Assembly (NCBI GenBank): GCA_003586115.2
Contig: QVOM02000115.1
Coordinates: 3,798,435 to 3,862,434, forward strand
Direction of reading: 5' to 3'
Length of the DNA stretch: 64,000 nt
Source of the DNA: Salvator merianae
Taxonomy: Eukaryota; Chordata; Lepidosauria; Squamata; Teiidae
The notes under the pieces were generated by a model. It worked only from the letters and a program-made list of their open reading frames with translations, was not told the origin of the DNA and ran no database searches. The translations under genes and the position numbers were made by a program. The number at the start of each line of letters is the position of its first letter. Position 1 is the first letter of the stretch. Shown in pieces: positions 41,701 to 53,700 of the stretch.

Positions 41701-44700
41701 GCAAGGTTCAGCTCATATCTACATTCATCAACTAGAACAGCCCAACTCAACAGCAAAAGGAAAGGGTTCACTGCTCCTCGAGGAATCCGCAGCTCCCTTT
41801 CTATCCAAAACGAAACGAGACATCAACAATTAAGTGCCAAAGATGAAAATCTTCCCTGACTGCTTCTGCAAGAATAAGAATGACCCAGAAGGACTGGGGA
41901 AGAAGATGGCACAAGGAGACTTTTTATACATATATTGATATATATATATATATATATATAGGTTGCGCAATATCAGAGCAGCTGAGATTAACCCTATCTC
42001 TGTCAGGGGGCTGTTGACTTCTGAGAAGAAATAGTTCTGTGACATATTAAAGGATAAAATATGTTATAATACTGCTGCCACACAGATTGTCCCAAAGACT
42101 TAATGGCAAAACGCAAGGCGGATCTCTCTGACAAGATGCAGACAGTTCATAGTAAGTAAAGACAAGCAAAATGAGAAAGAAGCAGGTGAAGGAAGAACAA
42201 GAAAAAAGTTCTTAAAAGATGCAAAGATACTGAATTAATACTTCGATGGGTCCTAAATGAAACTTATTGGTTCTTATTCAAATCAAGTGGAAAATAGCAG
42301 GCCCATATTTAGCAATTTTTAATTTTATTAAGTAAAATTAAAAATTTCTACTGCAGATCTTGCTTAATGAGAGGCACCAGTATTCTCAACATTTTGTCCC
42401 TCTGTTATATTCATTCTACCCAGGACTTTCTAAAAGGCTTACTGTTTTGAAGTCAGGCTTAGAAATACTAGAACGCTGACAGAGCACTTTTGAGACTCAG
42501 TGAAACAGGCTTGCGTTGAACTTCAGTTTGGCTGGCGTGGAAAGGATACTGTTGGTGGTTCCTGCCACAATCTGGTCTCTCTCCTGTTGCAAGATCCAGG
42601 TAAAATGCAAGAAAGCCCTGAGAAAATTAAATGGGTAACTTACATGCATGATAGCCATTCAGCAGCTGCCATTACCGTTCTATCATGCATCACATTGCAT
42701 GCAATATCTGAACACAGGCAAGACAGCCTCGACATGCCTGTGAGCTAACATTGCGCATAAGCATAACACAGCTCCACCCATGATGGGCCTAGTAATGGCA
42801 GCTACGAGTGGCTATCATACAGATCCCTGCTTAATTTCCACATGGGTCACCTGCATTTTAACCGGACCTAGCAGTCGCAGAGAATCCAGAATTGTGGTGG
42901 GAACCACCCAACAGTCCATAGCCTTTCTATGCAATCTGAACCAGTGAAACTGACATTTGACACAAGCCTATGAAGAAGTGGTGAAGCTCCAGCTGAAAGC
43001 CCCGCCTTGATCTCCCTAAACGGCAAGACAGCAATGATTTAAAGTCTCCCTCTGATCAAAACAAACTGAGTTTCCCATTTTTGCAGATCAAAACATAGTC
43101 AACTGAAATCAAAGCCAGGTTTCCAGTTAGAACTTTGTCCCTCTGCCACCACCCTTGTGGTCTTAATCCCAAGACAGCTGTCACACTGCCAGTCTTTTTC
43201 TCCAACAGCAGCACTGAAGACACCGTAGTTCAGCAACAGTCTTGGAAGGCTATCAATGACATGTTTTTTTTTTATTACAGAATATTCATCCAGATTTTAC
43301 TGTAGCTTGATTAATTGCCTGTAGTACAAAGCAGAAATTATTACAGACCCCTCTAAGACTGACTAGATCAGACACTAAGCAACAATTTGTCCTCAAAAGA
43401 AACTGTAACCCTGACAAGTAATAACAACACTGTAAGGACAGATTTGAAATGGAGTCCAAATAGGTCTACCTTACTATCCCAAAGGACTATTTTCTAATCA
43501 GCATGATTTGTTATTTCAGATGACAAACAAGGAAGGTTTCAGAATAGGGAACAGGTTTAAAGTTTTTGCTTTGTAATACTGCATTTGAAAATCAAGAGAA
43601 AACAATTTATCTATACAACGTATCTCATCAGAAAAGTCAGTTTGTTCCTATAAAGGGTGATTGAAACATGGGAGTTAGGGAGCGCTACTACCTGGTAGTG
43701 ATGTGGCCATTCCTCATAAGCCAGTTAACCAGTTCCTTTCCCACAATGCAGTTGGGGTGCGTCCGCAACCAATAACGATGATCCTGAAACTCCATCCCAC
43801 TATTATGGTGGCATATTTTCTTCCACAGGTCCTTTAACTGGACTGAGTCCTACAAGTCAAAGTGATGACATGTTTACACAGCACATATCTGGTGGGCTTA
43901 AGTGTTCTCTCTGTCTTGAGAGGTGCTGTTTACATTTACAAGACTCTGCCACTTGATGTACTGAAAGCAGGGCAACTTTGCATACATTTAAAGTGCAGAC
44001 AGGCACCTAAGAGACCAAATAGTTTGTTTCCTTTTTATTTAGAATGAATGTGATTGTGAAAAAAAAAAAAAAAGTAAAAGATTAAGGTATTGAATTTTCC
44101 TGCATGCTGCCAGACGAATTTGCGACAGCCTATCTGATTATTCCTTTGAACAGAGCAATAAAAATGCTCTCCCGGATACTTTTTGCTGTTAGAACAACTA
44201 GCTAGATCTTACTTTCTCTAGTGCTGCCCATCCAGTAGAAAGTTGAGCACTGAATTTTATTTATTTTATTTATTTAAGAATTCATATCCCACCCTTCACC
44301 AAAAAAGTCTCAGGGTGGGTTACAATAATAAAAATATAAAATCTATAAAGCATTCTTAAAAGGTAGCTAAAATACAACCCCCTCTCTCATCCTCACTGGC
44401 AGGACAGTACTCAGAGGTAGCTAAACATCAAAGATCTGAATGGTAAGTGTTCAAAAAAAACTTAGTACACCTTTGTTTATTAAAAAGAAAAGCATTGGTT
44501 TTGTGAAGCTTTTCATTCCCACTATGAATTCTCACTCAATTCCCAAGATTCTTTAATGCTTGCAAGTATATTATGTTAATTCTTGAAGGTACCTTTGCTT
44601 TAGAACTTCTCCTCCTCTCTTACTCAGGAGCATTTCTCCTCCTCCACAACAATACACATAAAAGGAGTTTGCAGCAGTATATACAAGCGCTCAGTATATC

Positions 44701-47700
44701 AAAATCTTAGAAAACTGAGAAATGAAACAGGGGGAAAATACACTACAGTTTCCTGTATAATATGCAGACAGCATTGAACAGGCTGTATTATAAATGCAAT
44801 GCTGCACTGTTATTTCAAACCATACTAGAAAATTAGCCTTGGCACTAGCAGTTTGGGGAGAGCTCAGAGAGGTATGTTCATATGTCACATGAAACAATAA
44901 TCTGATCATCAGAACATTTCCTTATCTCTCTCTTTAACATAAAACTATATACATTATTTTACTTATGTATCAATAAGCTGTGGTTACCTTAAACGCAACA
45001 CTATTCAACTGAAGAAGTTAACATCTTCAGCTGCAAGTCATTGTGACAAATGGTATCAAGTCATGGATAAATTAGTTATAAGGTACTAAAGCGAAAAAGG
45101 GCCCTATATTGAGGACTGGATCAAAACAGTCACTACAGTGGAATTTTGAAGATTTGATTGGATAAGCATTTAGCAATTATTTAAAGGCCTTTTTTTTTAA
45201 AATGGAGATGTTATCTTTCTTGCATTTGAGCCAACTACCCTGAAAATCTGATTGGAAAATAAGCAATAATAAGTACAGTATTCTTGCACTACCAAAATGG
45301 TCTCCAGACAGCATGCATAGATGAAATAAGTACAGACAGACACAGGACATTGTAATTAGATAAAATAGAATAACACACATACCGCATGCTGAAGTACTTA
45401 CAAGGAAGGGTATAAACAACATAAAAATATTGCAGTACAGAGGCATATAAGAAAGAATCAAAGGACAGCATAGCATGATTGCCATAACCAATCCAGTACT
45501 AAAAAAAACAAAAAACCCATTAAGACACTCATTGCTGTCAGAATGATGCAAGGTCAAACAAACACTTAGCATGTACCAAAAGAATTTTGCGCTCATCCTC
45601 ACTGCCCTCCTTGCTATAGGTACGATTTGCTTGCGGACTGACAGATGTCTCGTACGAAGGCACCATGGGTGACCCCGAGCGATCCAGGGATAAGTTAGTA
45701 ATGCTGGCAGATCTGGAGAAACAGAATAAAGCTTATAGTCATAAAATTCCTCCACCTCTTTAAAATTAAAGTTTAACAGAACAAGTCAAGGCATTACAGC
45801 ATTAAGGAAGCTCTTAGCAATCTTTCTCTGCCTTCCTAGCTGATACCGTCAGTCTTCAAAATCAGCAGACAGAAAGAAAAAAATCTTTTTGGAAATCAAG
45901 ACAATGCTACTAAGGTAATTTTCTTTCATTTCCCCCCCTGCTTCTTCAAGCAAGTAGAAGCCTGCTCAGCTTACCTCTTCCTCTCCTCACAAAAAAGATT
46001 TTATTTACTCACTTACTGAATTTCTATAGCTGCTGAATAACCCATGATCTCTGGGCAGCTCACAGTGAGAAATATATGAACATTTTAAAAACTAACATAT
46101 ATAAATAGGAAAACAATATAAAGGATTTAAAAACCAGTACAGTCAGATCCCTAAAATGGCTGAGTAACAAAAGGTTTCGTTTGGCACCTAAAAGCACATA
46201 AGGAATGGTACCACGTAGAGATTTATGGGGAAGTTGCTACAGAGTCTGGTTGCCACCACTGAAAAGGCTCTTTCCCTTGTGCCACTTACTTCACTTGGAG
46301 CAGGGACACGGAGCAAAACAAGGAACAACCTGTTAAATCAGATCAATGTCACATCTAGTCCAGCAGGCTGTTTTCACATGGGCCAGCTAGAGCCTTACAG
46401 GAACCCCTCAAGTTTATAGGAACCCCTCAGGTTAGTGGGAAATTAACATTGATTGATTAAGAAAGAACTTTGTGACAGAAGTTCTTTAGGGATGCATGTG
46501 AGCTACTCATTTGAAGGCACCTCTCAAAAACTATGCTTCTAAACAAATGTTGACTCATCGTGAATATAACAATGGAAAAAGAAGACTAGGCCACAGTATT
46601 TCAGTGTTAACAGTATGTTTAATCTAGACAGCCTTCCAAGGGTCCCTTTCAGAAACAGCAACACCTATTCACAGCACCTCATTTCAGGAAAGCAAAGTTT
46701 CAAGAAATAATTTAGTATGATTTCAAATAATGTAGTAAGCCAAAAGAAGTGAAAATTAATTCTGTATGTGAGCTATCAATATTGAGTTCTTTGTAAGCAG
46801 TGGATTACTACTATTCGATCTTTTGATACACAGACCTGGTCTGGAGCTGAAAATCCCAGCTTAAACCAAGAGATGCACAAGCTTTGTACCTCCATGCTCC
46901 TCCCTTCCTCTTTCCTTCTTAGCGTAGTGAGAATAATTCAGGAGGATCTTCCTGTAACTACAGTTTCCTCTTATATGCAAGCCAGAAATCTATAGTTTGA
47001 ATACCAAAGCAATTCCTTAAACTAAATTCAAACTACAGTTTAAGAGACTGACTGAATGCAAACCTATTAATTATAGATTCCCAATTAAGAATAAGAAGGT
47101 GTTTTAATACTTTGTTTGAAACATAATCAGGAAACCGCTTAATTGCAGACCGCCTAGTACTAGTGTGCACGGGGTAGTGTGGCTTGCTGTGGCACTACCT
47201 GATGCATATCTCTACCTCCTACATCAAAAGTGAAAGAGAATGGATGGTGTGAGGACATATGGTTTTGAGGACAGAGTGCCAAAGCACAAAGCTTAAGTAC
47301 ATCTTGTTTTATTACACTGAGATTTGCATCTCTTTACCTAGGTATTAGTAACTTAAAAAACTAAAACACACACCTACACACACCTTTAGTAGTGAACTGA
47401 ATTCGAATGTCCTGCTTGGTACTAGTTACAACACCCAAAATGCAATCTTTAAAAGGCCAGAAAAATCTAACCTGCTACTTAAAGGAGGCATTCACACTCG
47501 CTGATTTACTAAGAATCTCACAGGGGAACCACAGGAAACTGCTTCATTCTAACCCAGACCCCTGGTCTATCTTGCTCCGTAGCTTCTTCTATCCTGGTTA
47601 GCAGTGTATCTCCAGATTCCCAGAATGCATCTTAGCCAATCCCACCTGAAAGTGCCTGGAAATGTAACTGGGGCTATATCTATACTGACAAGCAGATGCT

Positions 47701-50700
47701 GTTTCACTGACCTGCAGTCCCATCATTCAAGTATTTGTGGGGAAGTAGAACAAAGCTAGTATTTTAGTTGCCCAGCATTTTTATCAGATCTGCTGTTTGA
47801 AAAACATATTTTGGTGTCCTGTCCCACCAAGCAAACAACTGCAGAGGAAGTTGTTGAGAGAAGATCAGAACAGCCAGAAGCTGCAGCTGAGTCCAGTTGC
47901 TTTTTATTTTCAAGTCACTCCTTGCTTTTGCATGCTTAACATTGACAGCATACAAGTATATGATAGTTTCTGAAAACAGCAGGAAAGCTGGTATAGTACA
48001 CTGAAGATGCACTACGTAAGAGGCCAGGAATATTTGACTTCACAGATGCCAGTGTTACACAGCAAATACAGGTATTCAGGCAGTATGTTCCACATAAGCC
48101 TCCAATTTACTTTGCTTGCCTCCAGGTAACTGACAGTATGTGTTGGAACATAAAAGTAAAGTGCAAGGCAGGGACTGGAAAAGGACAGGTACTCCTACTC
48201 CATGAAGCAAACCAAGATCCAAACTGCTGCAGATGAAAGGCCAGTCAATGCACAGAGTGGGAGCTTTTCTAATAGGCAACCCACCCCTACACCTCTAAGG
48301 TATCTGTCCTCTATACCTGCCAGCTCTCAAGGAGACAGGCAGTTAAAGATATGGGAGCATAGTCACAATTTCTTGAGATTCCATTTAGCATCTGCTGTGG
48401 GAGAGTAGAAAAAGTTACTAGGAAAACCCTCAAGAAATCTGTAACCATGAGGGGCTGGAGGTTCTGCCACACCACTATGCTTTTTAAAAATATATCTTTT
48501 ATATACCTCCACCCGAATATCAGAAACACACATGTAGCAGTTACACAGTAACACTAGCCTTGGTCCCAAATCACAGTCACCATTAACATGGTTTATTTTT
48601 ATTGATTTATCTGTGTCAGAAGCACCAGCAGTAGTAGTTATTAATACACAGAATAAATGAGAATTTAAGAATTATGTCAAACACAGAATTGCAGTTAAAA
48701 TAGAGATAAGTAGACATATTTAATAAATAAAAAACTAATTTTGTCTTGCCCAGAAGCGACATGGTTATAATGTACAGTTATACCCATTTAAGTTGGATAA
48801 GGACAAATCACAAGAAGATTATAGTATCTATTCCAGCTAGAATTTTATTTCCTCATCACACATGAACAGAGCAGTCTACCACTAATGGTCCACAGGAAAA
48901 AGCTTATTGAGCTGCGTTTTTTAAACATACATTTTAAGCAGACCAAGAAATAGTTACATTCTGGCAGGCAGAGTATAATTTTAATAAAGATCCAAAAGCA
49001 TTTTGCAGCTTTTTAAATACTATTGCTACTAATCATCATAACGATGAAGTTAAAATAACTATTTGACATAATAATAAAAAAAAGTGACTCAGATCGGCTT
49101 TTTAGGTACCATTAGCTAAAGGTCTCACCCACCCAAGCCCAGAAACAGACAAGGCAGAAGCAATTGCACACTTCTGGAATCTTTGACGTCATTTCACTTG
49201 GCAATGAACCTGAACTCCGACCACCGTACCGTGTTTGCTGATCTCCTGCCCTCTACCAACTACAAACCAATCTCTTCAATGATAAAGTAAATACTGACAT
49301 GGTGTCACTCTGTTTCCAAGAGACACAACTATCTTTCAATAGAATGTCAATGTCATTTCAGGACCTGGTCAGCAGAAATAAAGTTGTACAGTACGAATGC
49401 CAAGAGAGGCAATGGCTTATTTCTTCTGCTGGTAAGTTTCATACTGTGAAATTGGATTACTTGCCTATTACGAGCAGGAGACTTCCCTGCTTCTTCCTGA
49501 ACTGCTCCAAGACGTGTTGACAAGGTAGATGATGAAGAATCTGGGTGAATCAAGCTGCAAATAAATGACACTCCATTTAAGCAGCAGTTCAGTCTAAATG
49601 TTTTCCTTCTTTCTGTTTGTTTGAGATGCAGAAGAGGAGATATCTCTTACAAAAATGTTCTTCAGGAAATCAGATGCCATAAACATCAGAGCATTTTGCA
49701 ATAAGAGTCCGTGATGGTCTGTAAAAGTGGTTTAGATGTGCTCACAGCGATTGATATATGCTCCTGTACTACTGAGTTAAACTGCAGTAATATGTTTGAC
49801 AGAAAATACCTGTGTTTGACCTTCTTAAAATTGTTTTCAGATCACAGGCACCAGAGGGAGCTACAGAGTCAACTCTCCTATAGCACAGCCTCGCAGAGCA
49901 AAATTTTGCTTTTCCACAGTCAGCAAACTGCAGTGTCCCCTTTATAACACGGGGAATGCAAATTCTGTCTCTAGTAAAACCATGCGAGGCATTGATAGCA
50001 ATGGAAAGCTGACAGTTATGAGAAGCAGCAGTTGCAGGCAACTATCTAATACAATTTTGCATAACATAGCAATTCCTTGGAATAGAACCACTGCATTACA
50101 CAAGGGATGGCTGTATTTACACTTAAACAGGCTCAGGTTAGATGTTCTATTACAGGGTTATAGCTGACAGCAGTGTTTGTTCAGAGAAGTTATTTCACAG
50201 TCCTCTCAAAGGAGCCATAAAAATCTTATCTATTTTTTAATCCCAGTTGCAATTATACTGTTTTATTCTGATTGTGCATTGCCCTGACCTGTTTATGAGT
50301 GGACAATGAGTGGACAATGCAACATCTAAATACTTGAGCAATCAATGCTTCCTAAGACATCACTATAAAATTATTCTGTGGATAACTGGAGACTCCAAGT
50401 ATTTAGAAGCACTCAGCATAAATGGATAGCCAAAAGCATGGGTGGCCTCTGGCCCCCCCAGATGTTTATGAACAAGAACATCCATCATTCTTTTCCATTG
50501 GCCAGTCCGGCTGGGGCTATTGGGTTGTGTAGTTCAGGAATATCTGAAGGGCCACAGCTGTGCATTCCTGGTCAAGAGGAAAGTGAAAAGATTGCTGTAT
50601 TACCTTTGCCAGGTAAGGTCTTCTTCCAGGAAGATGTTGCGACTAGCTTTTCTGCTGCCAACAGGAGTTCGGGGTTCCCCAGGATCCAATAATGACACAC

Positions 50701-53700
50701 AGCTGGCAGAATCAGACAGAGCATTCAAGTCTTCCCCAATAGAGCTACTCTCTGTGGAGTGTGCATAGCTTAAAGCTATTTTACGACAATAAGTGCAAGC
50801 TCTAAGGTCACCTGCAAAAACCAAAACAAAAGGGAAACTGTCTTGCTTTCTGCTGTGGAAAATTTAAAGATCAGAACACAAGCCTTCCTTTTAAGACCTT
50901 TTTAAGCATGCTAAAACTCTCCCAGACAAGGAAATCTGGCCTGAAGCAAGTCCTTAGAATAGCTGCCAGTCAGAGATTCAAAAAGTGTTCCCAGGAAAAC
51001 TCTTAGAATCCTGGAACATTTTTCTAAAAAATGTTGTTAATAAAATATTGCTGTGCAACACCATGGTGGGTGGAAGCTAAATCTTTGTGTGAAGTGACAG
51101 TCAATAAGGAAACTAAAGAAAATTAGCTTCTGCCTACCTTATAGATTTATACAGATAATTGGAAAACCTTCCATCGGTTAACAACACTAAGGTTTTCAAA
51201 TCATGGTTATGATGGCCCCTTTCTAATATCTGAAAGGATTTGACTTATTTATTTATTTAGTACAAGCAGGAGGCCATGACCTTTTTATCTGTCATGCAAG
51301 ACAGCAGTATGATAGGCTTGAGTTACAAGCAGGTAGATTTTGACTGGACATCAGAAAAAAATTCCTGGCAATAAGAGCACGTTGATAGTCGATTAACTGC
51401 AGAAGAAGCGGCCTACTTCTTATTGGAACTCTGCAAATGAAGGTTGCTCAGCCAATTATCTGGGGTACTGTAGTCTGATTTGGATTCCTGAATGAAATAT
51501 GACTCAGAGGCCTAAATGACTCCTTTTAAATCTATGAGTCTAAGATCAATAGTTCAATAGCTTTAATAATAGCAATAATGGCTCCGGAACAGACCACCAC
51601 AAGCTATAGTTTCATCTTTTATTTAGGCACACTAGGAATGGATGGAGGAGGAGGAGGAGGAGTTGTTGCTGCTGTTGATTTTTGCATCCCGCTTTTCTTG
51701 CCTGAAGGGACTCAAAGCGGCAGACAAACCTTTTGTACTTCTCCCCACAACAGACACACTGTGAGGTAGGTGGGGCCGTGAGAACTCAGAACAGAGCTGT
51801 GATGAGCCCAAGAATAGCTCTAAAGGCTAAACAGAATCCTCCTGATTTCTCTATCCTGTCCTCACCATCCTTCCTTAGCTCGCATGCCTTATTATTCTTG
51901 CTCCATGCCCAGTCTTAGTCCATTTCTTTGGTAACCATGTATCTTCCAACTATAACAAGCCCTGTATCTATTGCAATTCCAACATAGTCCCAGGATATTG
52001 GAGAGATATCGCACAGTATTGCTATTCCAGAAAGATTACCTCTCCACACGAATTTTTCCAGAATAGCGAAACTACTTACCTTATCTAGATGCTTGCTTTT
52101 GGCATGGGCCTTGAAGAAAATGGTCTCCATGCACGCGTGGGGCCAAAACTGCCCCCCAAACGGCCACCGTGAATACGCAGGGGGCAGCAACCACACACTT
52201 TTGGGTATTTTGCATCATCAAAATATCCAGAAGTAGCTGCCTCACCATTAAGGGAGCAAGGACCCAGACAGGCAACTGCCTTGCCTTTCCTGCGATTTTG
52301 CTCTGCAGTCTGGCAGGGATGGCAAAAGGCAACTGCAGGATCCGAACAAGCTCTTGCATTTTCTTCTCACTGTCTGGAGGCAGCCACAGTGCCCCATACA
52401 ATTCAGTTAATAGTCACATATGACTCTCAAGCTGAAAACATTCCCTTTACCCTGACCCAGAAGTGGCACTTTCCCTTAATTTCTCGTCATAGCACCTTGT
52501 CTTTCCTTGAGGAATGTACACCTTCCCTTATTACTCAAGAGAACATTAAGCAGCTGTGAGGCAGCTACTAAATACTGCCTCTCACTGCTCTAATAAATAG
52601 TTGAGGCCAGCCATGTCCTTCAGCAATTTTAGAGAATTTCAGTTTAAGGCACAGGACCAGCTAGGCCAGGGGTGGGGAATCTTACCCTGTGGTTCAAATT
52701 AGCTCATGGGAAAGTAGTTAGAGGCCTTAAACCCAAAGTAAGCAAGGCCACACCCTCCCTTTTTGCAGGTTCTCCTCTGCACTGTATGTTGGAAAAGGAA
52801 CAGTTCTTTTCTTGGTGCACAGACACAGAGCCCGGAGGAAAAATGTCACAGAGGGACTTTGGCTTCCTGCTTGGCCAGCTAGCTATATAAGGCCAAGTTA
52901 GTGTTGAGTGAAGTGTGCAGGTTAAGAAGAGTTTCAGGGACAGGTCTAAGATTTGGAGGCTCACTATACTGGAGCCAGGCCACATATACACTCCTTATTA
53001 GCCTTACAGCAACTCACCTCGTTTTCCCTCCTATAAAGCACTGGTTCCATTTCCAAAAAACATCACATTGTAGAAATAAGGGAGAACTGGTGAGATTTTT
53101 GGCTTCCCTAACTGATAACCTATCATAGTTGACTCTCGTTTCTACAATGTGGTCTTGCATAGTGCAGTATTGCATCAGGCAAGGGAAGTTGTATTTTACT
53201 CACTGTGTGTAACTGAAATGCAAGACTGTATTATGCAAGGGAAAACTATAATGCTTTGGTCACAACTTAGTTCCAACAACTGCAATAGAGGAGAGGTACA
53301 GTAAACAATTGTAGCTCAAAACGTCAAACAAGGCAACTCTACTACCAAGACTGAAGCCAAGTTTCAACAAAGCAAAAAGTATGCTGAAAAGACTGTCTTG
53401 CTGTCAGGAATCAAGAAACATTCCACCGAGAAGCACTTAGCAATGAAGACAGCACCATGCTGATAGACATACGGCCTGTTTGAAATTTCCAACTTAGGAT
53501 AGGATAATTATCCCATTCTAAGGCGGAACAGTCCCTGCAGTGCAGCGGCCATCAACCAGTAGCATCTGCAGACGCTCCTGATCACTCAGGCCTCTGCAAA
53601 ATGTGGACACACCATGTTAGTGAGTGTTTCCACGCTCACTAGCACTAAAGAGTGAACAGGCTAAAAGATTCTGCTTGATTCTTGACTTGAACTGAAGCTA

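Larger units (their letters stand above)
41558..43691. other. intron between visible exons 8 and 7
   Basis: 2.1 kb with a (TA)n run (41938-41960), a small 14-bp AT-rich hairpin (42314-42346) and the long palindrome at 42506-42970. Confidence 0.6.
45713..49464. other. intron between visible exons 6 and 5 (GC-AG type)
   Basis: A 3.75-kb intron that begins GC at its 5' splice site (49464-49463). Apart from the retroposon fragment near 46000-46330 I see no repeat or gene. Confidence 0.6.

Noticed and set aside
42314..42346. Rho-independent-like terminator hairpin
   Set aside because: It is AT-only, in a eukaryotic intron, and expected by chance in such sequence.
45177..45755. 192-codon minus-strand open frame overlapping visible exon 6
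   Set aside because: It crosses the exon in a frame other than the PIKFYVE frame, runs on into the intron, and has no recognisable domain.
52664..52690. hAT element beginning aggggtggggaatct
   Set aside because: No inverted partner or 8-bp duplication was found nearby.
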